A stretch of DNA of 64,000 nt from Anthoceros angustus (GCA_010909165.1 VJWM01000326.1:1-64000); one strand, 5' to 3'. Numbered from the stretch's first letter, positions 33,478 to 45,285 are shown. Notes: a model not told the origin generated them from the sequence alone. Program-made: numbers and translations.

Positions 33478-34216
33478 GTGTTATGGCATGCTAGATTAAG
33501 TCACGTAAATAGGTCCAAGCTTATAGACATGTCTGTAATGGAATGTCACAGGGAGCCACTCCCTAAGTGTTTTAAGGACTTACCAGTTTGTGAGTCTTGC
33601 ATTCTGGCTAAGCAGAAGGAATCCCCTTTTCCTAATGCCCCTGCACATAGAACCACGCAAGTCCTTGAGTTAGTACATGTCGACATATCAGGGAAGATTC
33701 ATGAGCCTTCCCTAGGAGGTTCACGATACTTCTTTACCCTAACTGACGATTACAGTCGGTATACCTGGACATTTCCTATGCATCTGAAAAGTGATACTTT
33801 TAGCTACTTCAAGGAATGGCTATCAACTGCTCAACGACAATCTAGGATGCCTCTCAAGATTCTAAGGACAGACAATGGGTCGGAATTTGTAAACTCATCT
33901 TTTGATGAATTGCTTCAGGAGCATGGAATCCTCCGACAGTTGACTATGCCTTACACACCACAGCAGAACGGTGTCTCAAAGAGGAAAAACCAGACCTTGT
34001 TAGGAATGACAAGGAGCATGTTGATATGGGCGTGGCTTACCATGGAGGAGCTGAGCCGTGGATTGCAACCTACATCTTGAATGAGGTAGTCCTTACAAGC
34101 TGGGCCCACACAAGACCCCATATGAAGTTTTCTGGCATAAGAGGCCAAGCCTCCTTCACTTGCGGATCTTCGGGTCCAAGGCATATGCTCATATTCCTAC
34201 TGAGAAGAGGAAGAAG
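33478..34216 (+). pseudogene. copia A integrase, catalytic Glu replaced by Lys
   Basis: The 200-residue open frame starts in the zinc region (LWHARLSHVN, CESCILAK) and holds the first catalytic Asp in VHVDISG and the second in LRTDNGSEF. The third acidic residue should be the Glu of NGVSERKN; here AAG at 33979-33981 gives NGVSKRKN, so the D,D-35-E triad is broken. A frameshift near 34020 follows. Readable sequence stops at the Lys-Arg-Lys-Lys block at 34216, where palindromes begin. Confidence 0.85.
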
Positions 34217-34325
34217 GAGGAGAAACTCCTACCATGGTAGGAGAGGGTAGGAGAAACTCCTACCATGGTAGGAGAAACTCCTACCATGGTAGGAGAGGGT
34301 AGGAGAGATCCTACCACCGTAGGAG
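34217..34325. repeat. palindrome array replacing integrase codons of copia A
   Basis: GGAGGAGAAACTCC and four or five CCTAC/GTAGG palindromes directly follow codons for Lys-Arg-Lys-Lys. Copia sequence resumes at about 34328 with GGTTCGATGGTGCTAGC, matching GGATCCATGGTGCTTGC at 62505 in copia C. About 90 bp that copia C has between these points are missing here, so the array replaced coding DNA. Confidence 0.8.
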
Positions 34326-34327
34326 AT

Positions 34328-34422
34328 AGGTTCGATGGTGCTAGCTCGCAGTGTTGTCTTCCTCGAGCCCACAAAGACTGCAGAGATCCTTTCCATGATT
34401 CAAAGACCTCTGAGACTTGGAC
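34328..34422 (+). pseudogene. copia A integrase C-terminal piece
   Basis: Encodes SMVLARSVVFLE-like residues matching copia C at 62505-62560, then is cut by the start of element 2 at 34423. Confidence 0.6.
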
Positions 34423-35057
34423 CGTGGAACGCAAAAGTTTGGGCAACAAGCTTAAATGAGTTTGTTTTGAACAGCCCACACTCTTTGCTAGAAATGGTTT
34501 GGTGAAGACATGCAAGGAAATTTTTGCTCCTTTGAGCGGAGTTGTAGGACCATGCCTGGAAGGCAGAGGATATGGGAAAAGAAACGGGTCAAAACGACCT
34601 ACTGGTGAGGAGAAAAGGTAACCTACATGAGTGGTAGGAGGTGTCCTACCACCGTAGGAGAAACTCCTACCATGGTAGACGAGGGTAGGAGAGATCCTAC
34701 CACCGTAGGAGGATGACCGCTAGTGTTTTGATCACCTACCTAGGAATAGCTCCTACCATGGTAGGAGAGGGTAGGAAGGTATCCCACAGGAGTGACTCCT
34801 ACCGTGGTAGGAGAAAGGGAAAACGCCTACCATGGTAGGAGGATGTCCTACCACCGTAGGAGATAGGTTGCTAAGGAAAGTAGCTTATGTTTTAGGCAGG
34901 ATAGGCTTGCTATATATAGAGTCTTTTAGTGGACTAGATAAATAGGCCAAAATAGGTAATTAAGAAATTAGAGGCTAATTTTCAATTAGAAATTAGAAAA
35001 TAGGGAAATGGTATTTTAGTATAAGGAATTAGGAAACTAACATCAATGGTGAGAAAA

Positions 35058-35134
35058 GGGCCACGTGGCACACATCCAAGGGCAGGATAGAATGGTAGTT
35101 ACTTTTTCTAACCCTTGGGTGACTTATAAAAGTG
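35058..35134 (+). promoter_or_regulatory. LTR promoter 1, copy 4
   Basis: CACGTG at 35062-35067 within GCCACGTGGC, and TTATAAAAG at 35124-35132. Confidence 0.6.
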
Positions 35135-35740
35135 GTGCAGTGCCCGCAGGAGGCCACAACTCGAAACTTGAAGAGACTACCACAGCAGAAGGCGCCGCCA
35201 CACCTCAAGCTGCCCAAGGCCCCATACAGCAACGCGCACACGCGCCTGTGTTGAGGAGGAGAAGGAGGGCGCAAGCTCAAGGAGGCGTAACCGCCAGCGC
35301 CCAAGAGAGGAAGAAGGAGGAAAAGAGGAAGAAGAGAAGGGAGAAGAAGGTTGGGCGCAACCCAACACTTGCCAAGCTCGTGAGGGTGCCTAGGAGGGTG
35401 GAGCGTGGCAAGATTGCTAGGAAACCGTGCAGGAAGGGCTCCTAAATTGCTGGCGGTGTAAGAGTCCGGGAGAATTTTGGTGAGCTTTCTGCAGGAGAAA
35501 TCGGGTTTTGAGGGACGCCAAGGTGTAAGGACTGCAGGAGGAGGAGAGCAAGGGCAAGGACCTTTGAGCTGTGAGCAAGAGCAAATCAGGAGGAGAGCAA
35601 GGGCAAGGACCTTTGAGCTGTGAGCAAGAGCAAATCACGAGGAGGAGGAGAAACGTTTGCAAGGATAAGAAGTCGGTGAGCAGGAATTGCAGGAGAGGCA
35701 TCACTTTTCTTCAATTTCGCAAGTACTAACCAAGGAGGCC

Positions 35741-38591
35741 ATGACCAAGCCTACCATGACCAAGGGCAAGGAGGTAGTAGCTAAGGAAGGAGCGTCCACC
35801 AAGGAGGTGGCGCAGGAGCGCAAGAGGTCTAAGGCGGAGGATCAGACCGGAGGGTGGAAATTTGACATGCCCTTGTTTACGTGCTGTGCCAGCTATCCTC
35901 TAGAGACCTTTCGACTTTCGACCTTGGGCAGCAGAGGAGAATATTCAGCTAGAGTGGGTGTATGGGCGACATTGGTCTTACACCAACCTTGAATTGATAG
36001 AGGAGTGTTTTGCTAATTTGCAGCAGAGAAGAGGAATTGGCCGCCTTACCGGATAGAACGCACGGACGGATCCACGGTGTTGGAGTAAGGAGCATACGCT
36101 GTATATGGCGGATAGCGAGGATAGCGGAATCACGTTGATGGAAGGAACGAGTGGAGGCAAGCGTGCATCAACGGCGGATCTTCCCAAGGGAGCCCTTACA
36201 CTTATGCAAGGGGGCATGAAGGCTAAGTCCAAGAACGGTTGGCAGACGGACCAAATCTTGGAGCCCAAGTGGAGATTGTTCACAAGAATTGTTTTGGGCT
36301 TGGTGAGCAATCCAAGGGTGTCATATTTCAGCACTACCTTCCTCCATTTTCTATGGAAGATCACTCAAGGAGCGAAGCCGGATTGGGGGCTCATCATGTA
36401 TGAAGCATACACCTACCACCGGGAGAAGTTGCTGAAACCCAACGCGTCGGATGAAGACAAAGGCCATGCTATCTTAGCACTTATCTAGTGCATTTGTGGG
36501 AAGTAGAGGGCTACTCACAAGTAAGGAGTTGGATGATTCCAAGCATCCCTTTAACATTGTGTACTTACAGGAGAGGGACAGGAGTGCTTGGTGCTTTGCG
36601 CTAAAGGAGGTGCCGCACCACCGGACATTATTGCCGGAAGGAATCCTCCGAAAGATAGGCCGAGGATGCAGGAGGACTTGCAAGGAGAAGTTGTAGGGGA
36701 TTTGAAGTTTGGACCGGAGGATGCGGAGATGGAAGGTAGGATAGATCCTACCATGGTAGGAGAAGGTCCTACCACGGTGGGAGGTGTTCCCACAGGGTTT
36801 GGGACCCCTTCGTCCTCTCATGACAAGGCCTACTGGGGAATTAGTCCTACCACGGTAGGAAGTAGTCCTACTTGGAGCACCTCCTACCACGGTAGGAGGA
36901 AAGGAAGTCACGGTTTGGAAGCTCCCAAGAGGAGATAAGAAGGCAACCGGCCCTGCTAGGTGGGCGAGCGGATGGAGTCACGGTGGGAGGAGTTGCCCAC
37001 CAAGTGATGAGCGGGAGCTCATCATAGGGAAGCAAGGGATGTAAGATCCCATGAGCAAGGCAAAGGCCTTGAGTCTCCGGAGGTAAGAAAGGAGACTTAG
37101 ACATGTTGGAGGAGATGCTGCGATAGGGGAGATGTTCAGAAGGTAGATAGGAGCCGCCAAGAGGAGAGTTGAATTCTTGAAGACGGAGGCGAGAAGACAA
37201 GGACCTACCAAGCAAGGGAAATTGCGGGTAGGCGAGCGGAAACCCAGGTGGGAGGATGTTATGAGGATGGAAGCTCAAGTGGAGCACTTGGAAAAGAGTC
37301 TTGAAACAAGGCAGGAGGCAAACAATCATATTCGGAGAACAAGGCTCTTACCAAGCAATTGGCAGCTCGAGAGGAGAAGGTGGAGCAACTTGCTCACATG
37401 GTGCGACATGGAAAAGAAGGCGGAAGACAAGCAAGTGCTGCTAATGGAGGAAAGGTCAAGACGAGAGCAATCTCGCAAAGAAATGAGGGCAGACAAAGGC
37501 AAGTAGGCGACATGAGCGGGTCATAGCCACACAGCCGTGAAGATTAGTGACATGGAAAAGGAGCTGGGAGAAATCACGGAGGCTGGAATTGAAGGAAGAA
37601 GAGCTGGAAGAACGGACACATTTTGTCCAAAGATTGGAAATGGAACGAGAAGTCCAAAGAACGGAGAATGCACAACTCCCTAGGAGGATAGGGGAGTTGG
37701 AGGAAGAAATGGCAAAGGAGAAAGGCCGTCATGAGGCGCAGACATATGTTGGCGGTGAGGGAGCGAGATTTCGCTGATTATGCCCTACAAGAGAGATTGA
37801 TCCGCCAACCGCAATGAGAGGACGGAGAATGTGGCTCTCCATGTCAAGGGTGAGCTGGCCTTGAGCGAGATGCTTACAAAAGCAAGTGTGAGCATGGAGT
37901 ATGGCTTGAGGATTACAAGAATTGGAGATGGCACAACAACGATTTGCAGCCCATCTTCACAACAAGGTGCTCAAGGCCACTAACGAGTTGTTGCGACTTG
38001 CGAGAGGAGGATGTTGGGACCTCATGACGATGATAGGGAGGCCCTCATGCAAGTCCAACCGGAAGCCTTAGACTTGGAGAGTGTCCCAAGCAATTGGCAG
38101 CTCGAGAGGAGGAAGAAGAAACTTCGCACTGTGGAGAAGCAAGGAGCTGGGAGAAATCATGTGGAGAGAATCACCCTGTGAAGGGGTAAGGAAGAAGAAA
38201 TGGCAAAGGAGAAGGTCCTACCATGGTAGGAGGAGTTCCTACCGTGGTAGGAGGAGTTCCTACCGTGGTAGGAGAAGGTCCTACCATGGTAGGAGGGCCG
38301 GAAGAAGCAGGATTCAAAGGTCGCTAGCATGGATTTGACGGCAAGGGAGGCGAGTACCTTGGCCCTTGCAGAATGGAGCAAGAATCACAAGGAAGAGGGG
38401 TTGATCTTGCAGAATGGAGCAAGAATCACAAGGAGAAGACCAACCTCCTAACATGGGTGCAGGAGAAGGAGCTCACTTGCTCCACAAGTGAGAGGAAGAG
38501 GAGGAGGAGGAGGAGGAAGAAGAGAGCCCGGGCTATTTTATTGGAGGAAGGAACTCAAGATAGGCATCAAGATAAGGAAGGGGATTCATAA
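35741..38591 (+). pseudogene. LTR-embedded ORF, copy 4 (least broken N-terminal half)
   Basis: Met at 35741. The frame at 36105-36488 is open for 127 codons and shows DSEDSGITLMEGTSGGKRAS, the globular core FTRIVLGLVSNPRVSYFS and KPDWGLIMYEAYTYH. The coiled coil runs about 37260-38080 with blocks such as MEAQVEHLEKSLETR and RRIGELEEEMAKEKGRHEA. The stop after KEGDS is at 38589-38591. The span of 2851 bp would give about 950 residues. From 38090 the frame contains copied-in segments, for example the coiled-coil word GCAGCTCGAGAGGAG. Confidence 0.65.
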
Positions 38592-38895
38592 GAAGTCCTT
38601 AAATTAGCTTGAAGACATGGGGCAAGATGCCACTTGGGAAGACTTTTCTTTAGAGGAGGACAGGCATTAATGCTTGTCAGCCCAGTAGAGTGTGTTGACT
38701 AGCTAGATAGGAATGTTGACAGGAGCCATTAAGGCTCACATAGGTGGAATTTGCTAGAATAGAATTTTACCCAAGATGCTTGGATGTCAGAACTTAAAGT
38801 CTGACAATAGGATACACTAAAATAAGGAGTAAGGAGCTCACTTGCTCCACAAGTGAGAGGAAGAGCTAAGGGCGCTTGAGGAGGATGCTTGCAGA

Positions 38896-38926
38896 TGTGA
38901 GGACCTCCTATAAAAGGAGGGAGCTT
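38896..38926 (+). promoter_or_regulatory. LTR promoter 2, copy 4
   Basis: CTATAAAAG at 38908-38916 between CCTC and GGAGGG. About 50 bp upstream, the usual sequence is replaced by a copy of the charged-tail word GAGCTCACTTGCTCCACAAG. Confidence 0.6.
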
Positions 38927-39798
38927 GTGAAGTAAAATTATCGTGTCTTGCGCTCCCATCCTCCCGAGTCCTTCACTTTGTGTGTGGAATTTCGTGCCGC
39001 AAGCCAACGCAGGTCCGGTAGAGAGGAAGAGCTAAGGGCGCTTGAGGAGGAGGAAGAGGAGGGAGCTTGTGAAGTAAAATTATCGTGTCTTGCGCCTCCC
39101 TTGTGAATGGTTGCCGTGAATTGTTTTGCTTTGAGTGTGTGGCGATGCTCAAGGAACTCTCGGCTTGAGGGTAGACTGCAGGAAAGACTCGGAGGTTCTC
39201 GTCTGTGCAAACCACATAGCAACCGCCCAAGGAAGAAGAGGGCGTTGTTGATTGAGAGAGTTGTGAGGAGGAGGAAGAGGAGTTGGAATTAATGAGCCAG
39301 CAATTGGTGTTAGAGTAGGAGATTGTGGAGGAAGGAAGGGTAGATGAGTAGAGAAGAAGAGGGCGTTGTTGATTGAGAGAGTTGTGAGGAGGATTAGAGT
39401 GTAGGAAAACTAAGGCCACAGTGCAGCCTAAGGGACGAATCCCAACTGCAAGTAAGAGGGCGCTCCTGTGTGGAGAAGAGTGTCTTAGGAGTAGGGACGT
39501 TGCGGTGTGGGTCGGGGTCCTGGCGCCGTGATAGACACCTTGTCAAGACGAACTGCAATTGTGTGGTGTCGTTGTAGGTTGAGGTTTGGTGAGTTTACGG
39601 CAAGACGGGCGAGCTGCTGTAGAGGGAGCGTGAGAGGGCGCCTTGCTTGTTTAGAAGGCTGAGGTAGTGTGTAGCGGTAGTGACGATTTCTCAAGATCGA
39701 CTGCTCCCAAGTCTCATGGGACGAAACCCAACGAAAACGAAAGTGATAAGTGTGGCCGCTAGAGGGGAATCTCGAGTGCCCCGGGTTTTCCTCCCACA

Positions 39799-39825
39799 TT
39801 TTTGGCGCCGCTGCGGGACTTGTGG
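39799..39825 (+). promoter_or_regulatory. primer binding site of element 2
   Basis: TTTTTGGCGCCGCTGCGGGA follows the LTR end. TGGCGCCG is kept; the rest has diverged from the tRNA-Asp complement more than in element 1. Confidence 0.7.
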
Positions 39826-42000
39826 CAAATTGAAATTTTGAGATTTTTCTTAGCTTGGCATGAGCTGAGAAGATCTTGTAAGGAGGTGGAGCGGGGGTCT
39901 AGGAAGAAGTCTACACGTCCTTGAACTTGTGCGTTGTGAAGGAGGAGCTCCATGCCTCCTGAATGATGTGATTTTTGTGTTCCTGCAGCAAGAATGGCGC
40001 ATGGCAGGAGTTGGCTGATTTTTCTTTAACAACCGGGTTTTGGAGGCTATGAGGATGCTTGCAGATGTCTAGCAGAGGGAGGGGGAGAGGAGAAAACCAT
40101 AGGAGGTCACCCCACCATCGCAAGAGATCTAAGAGCGCAAGAAGAAATCAATGGAGGAGGAAAACGCAGGTGGTTGAAGAGGAGGTTGTTGCCGAGGAGG
40201 AAGAGCTAAGGGCGCTTGAGGAGGAGGCCTTTTGCCCTTGCCTACAAGGGGAGCCAAGTGATCCAGCAGAAAACGCTCGGAGAAGGGACGAATCCCAACT
40301 GCAAGAGGAGGAAGGCAAGAGGAGGAAGGAGGTGGTTGAAGAGGAGGAAGGAGGTGGTTGAAGAGGAAAGCGAGGAGGAAGCACCTTCGAGCACGATTCA
40401 AGTTCAGCTACCAGCACGGGCCTTCTCAACGCTGGACCTTGAGTGGTGGATCTAGCTCAACTCAAATGTAAAGTGAAGAAGGAGGTGGAGCGGGGTCTAG
40501 GAAGAAGAGGTAGTTGTCTAAGAGCAAGAGGAGGGGAGCTTGATAGAATCACTGCTCAGCTCACAGTCTTGGGACGCACACCTAGGGGAGACACCATCCC
40601 ACAACCGTCCCCAATCTTTTGTGCAGGACACCCTTTCTGCAGAGAACTTTGGTTGGAGAATTTACCTGCAGGAGAGGAAGGGAGTGTGAGTTCGCCTAGC
40701 TCATCTGGACCAAGCAACATGAGTGGAACAGGAGTAGGAGGGGGATTTGCTGTTTGGATAGTTGTGTGTTGAGGGGAGCGTGAGAGGGCGCTTGAGGGTA
40801 GACTGCAGGAGAGGAAGGAGGAAGTAATTTCGTGTAGGAGTTGAGAGGAGATCACCCCGCCTTTGTCTGCAAGGGATTTGTGAACTGAATGGAGAAATCA
40901 TGTGTGAAGAAAGCTTAGTTGCTGCTGATGTGCAAAGGAAGAAGTGGAGGAGAGAGCTCTTGGGAGGAAGCTACATGTGCTAACATCTTCAAGGGTTCCG
41001 TTGAGGAAGAAGAGGTAGTTGTCTAAGAGCAAGAGGAGGTTGTGCTCACGGACAGCGAGAGGAAGGAGGTTGTTGCCGAGGAGTTGCTGATCAAGGGTGA
41101 GGGTCAAGAATCAGCCAGTTAATAATTTCAAGGTACATCTTCCGCTCTTGCAAGAGGAGGATTTTTTGGATTGTTGAGCTCTTCTAGCTCGAGTTGGTCG
41201 TCGTAAGAGGAGGAAGGCAAGAGGGTGAGATTTGGGGAGAAGAAATCAATGGAGGAGGAAGTGGAGGAAGTGGAGGAAGAGCTAAGGGCGCTTGAGGAGG
41301 AGGAAGGCAAGAGGAGGGAGTCTTGAACCACGCCCATCTTGCTGCCCTTTCAACCTTGCTTGTTAAGAGGAGGAGGAGGAAGCTACATGTGCTAACATCT
41401 TCAAGGGTTCCGTTGAGGAAGAGCTAAGGGCGCTTGAGGAGGAGGAGAGAGCTCTTGGGAGGTGTGCCCACATTTGTGGACGCCTCAACCATGAGTGGAG
41501 GAAGTGGAGGTGGTGGAAGTCACACACCCAATATATGGGAGATTTGGGGAGAAGAAACGAGGTGAAGATGATGAGGCTTTTGTGCAAACTTTTGAACATG
41601 TGACTCATGCGAATTTGGAAGCTCAACGTGGATTGTCTCCAAATTTTCCTAGAGTACTTCGAGGTCAAATGAGCAAGAGGAGGAAGAGGAGGAGGAGGAA
41701 GGAGGTGGTTGGGATGATTTGAGAGCTGTATCTTTGAACCGGTTTTGTGGCTTAAGCTATGCACATCACACGCTGGTCGGCTGAGGACTCAAGGAAGAGG
41801 AGGGAGTCTTTGTATGATTACATAGAGGAGAGAGTACCACCACGGCCACCAAGGATGTAGCCTTCTGCAAAAGCAAGGCCTATGGTATGACCTTTCTTGA
41901 TAAAAGTTGGGGAAACAGTGTAGGAAGGAGTTAGAGGGAACACATGTAGATCCATGTGCCATAGAAAAATTAGAGCTAGAATGTGGTAAGGTGGTGAAGA
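39826..42000 (+). pseudogene. gag-like and leader region of element 2
   Basis: Colinear with 13883-15560. Conserved blocks are VQLPARAFSTLDLEWW (about 40400-40447), SSPSSSGPSNMSGTG (about 40690-40730), MSGGSGGGGS (about 41490-41520), WGEE and EHVTHANLEAQRGLSPNFPR (about 41600-41655). The phrase GAAGAGCTAAGGGCGCTTGA recurs at 40200, 41275 and 41416 (and twice in the LTR), always at a place where element 1 has a different G+C-rich word. No zinc knuckle seen. Frames broken. Confidence 0.45.
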
Positions 42001-43430
42001 TTTCTAAGTGTAGAGGAGATGGTAGAGTTTAAGAAGGTGGTGGAAGAGCATGAGAATGCGTGTCATTTCGACCGAACCGGAGAGCGACTTGAGGCCAGAT
42101 GACCGATTTGACGAGGAGTTGGTTGCCACGGCCCTTGAAGGGAGGACGTGAGCATGTTGTAGACGGCCTAAGGATTGATCAGCCTTTGCCAGCAGAGAGG
42201 TCAAATGAGCAAGAAGGGAGCGCAGTGAAAAGCCGCAGCAGGACAACTGGAACCGAGAGGGATAAAAGGGCGCCAGTATGGGCGCGAGGAGGAGGCTGGA
42301 ATGCTCAAGGGTGAGCAGTCAGGAGGGCTGCAAGTGGAGGAAGGCAAGAGGAGGAGAAGGAGGAAGGCAAGAGGAGAGGAGAGGAGGATTGTGGAGGAAG
42401 TGGAGGAAGGCGCCCCACTTGGCGAGGTGGCTGTGCGCCATGGGCGCGAGGAGGAGAAGGCCCTAGGGAGGTGGACACGCAGGGCGAAGGAGGAGATGGT
42501 AGAGTTTAAGAAGGTGGTGAAGATTTCTAAGTGTAGAGGAGAGGAGGATTGTGGAGAAATCACAAAATTCACCATGGAGGAAGTGGAGGAAGGCAAGAGG
42601 AGGTCGCCATGGGAGCGCGATCTGACCTGGACATGAGGCTAGGCCAAGAAGGAGGAGAAGGAGGAGAAGGAGGAGAAGGAGGAAGGCAAGAGGGTGAGAT
42701 TTGGGGAGAAGAAGGAGGAAACGGTTTTGTGAATGAGGTTGAGCATGTTGTAGACGGCCTAAGGAAGGCAAGAGGGCTGCAAGTGGAGGAAGGAGAAGTG
42801 GCACACATCCAAGGGCAAGGATGATGGAGAAATTGAAGGAAGAGGAGGATTGTGGAGGAAGGAGAAGTGGCACACAAAATGGTGTCGAGGAGCTGTGTCG
42901 CTAGAGCCAGAGCAAGGATTTATGGTGATGTGTATGAAGGAGGATTGTGGAGAAATCACACCTCAAGATATGCTAAAGGAATTGCAAGAAGGAGGAAGGA
43001 GTTAGAGGAACACATGTAGATCCATGTGCCATAGAAATTAGAGCTAGAATGTGGTAAGGTGGTGAAGATTTCTAAGTGTAGAGGAGAGGAGAAGGAGGAG
43101 AAGGAGGAGATGGTAGAGTTTAAGAAGGTGGTGAAGATTTCTAAGTGTAGAGGAGAGGAGAGGAGGATTGTGGAGAAGCTAGTTTTGTGAGCCGAGTTGA
43201 AGGCGGTTGTGGCCAGACCAACATCCACGTGAACAAGCTAGATGGAAACAAGCAAGGCGGAGGAGAGCAAGAGCAAGTCTCGATGCCGAGAAAGCCAAGG
43301 ATCCGTGAAGGGGAGTTTGGTGAAGACATGCAAGGAGGAGAAAAGGTAACCTACATGAGTGGTAGGAGAGGAGAAAGGGTGAGCAGTCAGGAGGGCTGCA
43401 AGTGGAGGCCAGGTTGGCAAGGAGAAGAGA
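42001..43430 (+). other. non-coding filler of element 2
   Basis: Matches 15560-16860 of element 1 in order, with extra copies of short blocks such as GGTGGTGAAGATTTCTAAGT (about 42512, 43060 and 43127) and AGGAGGATTGTGGAGAAATC (about 42545 and 42940). No pol motif is visible. Confidence 0.5.
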
Positions 43431-43870
43431 AGGAGGAGAAGGAGGAGAAACTCCTACCATGGTAGGAGAGGAGAAGGAGGAGGAGGAGGAGGAGGAGAAG
43501 GAGGAGGAGGAGGAGGAGAAGGAGGAGAAGGAGGAGAAGGAGGAGGAGAAAAGGTAACCTACATGAGTGGTAGGAGGTGTCCTACCATGGTAGGAGGTGT
43601 CCTACCACGGTAGGAGGTGTCCTACCATGGTAGGAGGTGTCCTACCATGGTAGGAGGTGTCCTACCATGGTAGGAGGTGTCCTACCATGGTAGGAGAGGA
43701 GAAGGAGGAGAAAAGGTAACCTACATGAGTGGTAGGAGAAACTCCTACCGTGGTAGGAGAGGAGAAAAGGTAACCTACATGAGTGGTAGGAGGTGTCCTA
43801 CCATGGTAGGAGGTGTCCTACCATGGTAGGAGAGGAGAAGGAGGAGGAGAAGGAGGAGGAGGAAGAGGAG
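43431..43870. repeat. GA-rich tract and palindrome array inside element 2
   Basis: GGAGGAGAAGGAGGAG low-complexity sequence alternates with palindromes. From about 43570 to 43695 six units of TAGGAGGTGTCCTACCATGG repeat with a 20-bp period. The phrase AAAAGGTAACCTACATGAGT, normally unique to the LTR start, recurs three times. Element 1 has none of this at the same place. Confidence 0.85.
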
Positions 43871-44600
43871 GTTAGAACGTGAAGGACTCCCATGTCCACG
43901 TTATTGAATGGTGAGGTATGAAATTTCTTGGAGCACGGAATCATGTTGGATAGTTTGTCTAGGGAAGGGCGTGCTGTCTTTCTCCCTAGAGCTGTGCCTT
44001 ATTGTCTAAGAGATGGGGTCTTATACAAGCTTGGTTTGGATGAGAAGATCCGACGTTGTTTGAAGGGAAGGAAGCTTCTCTTCTTAAAGAAGCTTTGCAT
44101 GCGTAAGAGGTTGGAGGCCATTATTCGGTAAATCACGGTGAAGAAGATCTTAGATGCATCCAAGGGCAAGGAGGAGAAAACGGAGAAAGTGACTCCATTA
44201 TTTAACATATGGCATGTCTCCATTGAATTTGAAGTACCTACCTATAGAATCATGGAGGATGTCCTACCATGACCAAGGGCAGGATAGGCTTGCTATATAG
44301 AGTCTTTCATAGAGCATGAGGAACGAGGGAAGATGCTTTAGAAGAAACTAATCTGTGAGCTTAGAAAGGATAGGCATGATGGGAAGTTGAGGAAGCAAGA
44401 AGCTATCATGGCCGGGATTTGGTTCTTCTATATGATAGCCGTATATGGACTTCCTGTGGAAGCTTAGGTTGAGATGGATGGGACCTTATGAGGTGGTGGC
44501 GTATGAGAATGGATCCGCAACCACGCAGGCCGGATGGGGATTTGCCGCCAACTAGAGTGAATGGGTGGAAGGTTAAGAAGCACTGAGATCTCGCTGTTTA
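43871..44600 (+). pseudogene. integrase remnant of element 2 (core deleted, GPY kept)
   Basis: The 67-residue frame at 43928-44131 reads EHGIMLDSLSREGRAVFLPR, then RDGVLYKLGLDEKIRRCL. After ITVKKILDA the sequence jumps to EFEVPTYRIMED, RELRKDRHDGKLRKQEAIMA and RWMGPYEVV, with an intact GPY motif encoded at 44481-44489. The catalytic core is absent, as in element 1. The GPY module is typical of Ty3/gypsy integrases. Confidence 0.75.
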
Positions 44601-44611
44601 GGACGCAAACA

Positions 44612-44626
44612 GTGAGGAGGGGAGTA
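44612..44626 (+). other. polypurine tract of element 2
   Basis: GTGAGGAGGGGAGTA immediately before TGTGGAACGC at 44627. Confidence 0.75.
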
Positions 44627-45285
44627 TGTGGAACGCAAAAGTTTGGGCAACAAGCTTAAATGAGTTTGCTTTTGAACAGCCCACACTCTTTGCTAGAAAT
44701 GGTTTGGTGAAGACATGCAAGGAAATTTTTGCTCCTTTTGAGCGGGAGTTGTAGGACCATGTCGGGAAGGCAGAGAGGATATGCAGGGAAAAAGAAACGG
44801 GTCAAAACGACCTACGGTGAGGAGAAAAGGTAACCTACATGAGTGGTAGGAGGTGTCCTACCACCGTAGGAGAAACTCCTACCATGGTAGACGAGGGTAG
44901 GAGAGATCCTACCACCGTAGGAGGATGACCGCTAGTGTTTTGATCACCTACCACCGTAGGAATAGCTCCTACCATGGTAGGAGAGGGTAGGAAGGTAGGA
45001 TAGATCCTACCATGGTAGGAGAAACTCCTACCGTGGTAGGAGAAGGGAAAACGCCACCATGGTAGGAGGATGTCCTACCACGGTAGGAGAGGGTAGGAAG
45101 GTAGCTTATGTTTTAGGCAGGATAGGCTTGCTATATATAGAGTCTTTTAGTGGACTAGATAAATAGGCCAAAATAGGTAATTAAGAAATTAGAGGCTAAT
45201 TTTCAATAATTAGAAATTAGGAAAATAGGGAAAAATGGTATTTTAGTATAAGGGAATTAGGAAACTAACATCAATGGTGGGAGAA

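Larger units (their letters stand above)
34423..39798 (+). repeat. 5' LTR of element 2 (copy 4)
   Basis: 5376 bp, starting CGTGGAACGCAAAAG (first base changed from T) and ending TTTTCCTCCCACA. Palindrome clusters lie at 34630-34870, 36740-36900 and 38215-38300. From about 38090 the sequence carries short patches copied from other LTR positions. Confidence 0.85.

Noticed and set aside
43560-43700. Direct repeats resembling a CRISPR array
   Set aside because: Units are contiguous palindromes without variable spacers, in a eukaryotic transposon setting, with no cas-like genes.
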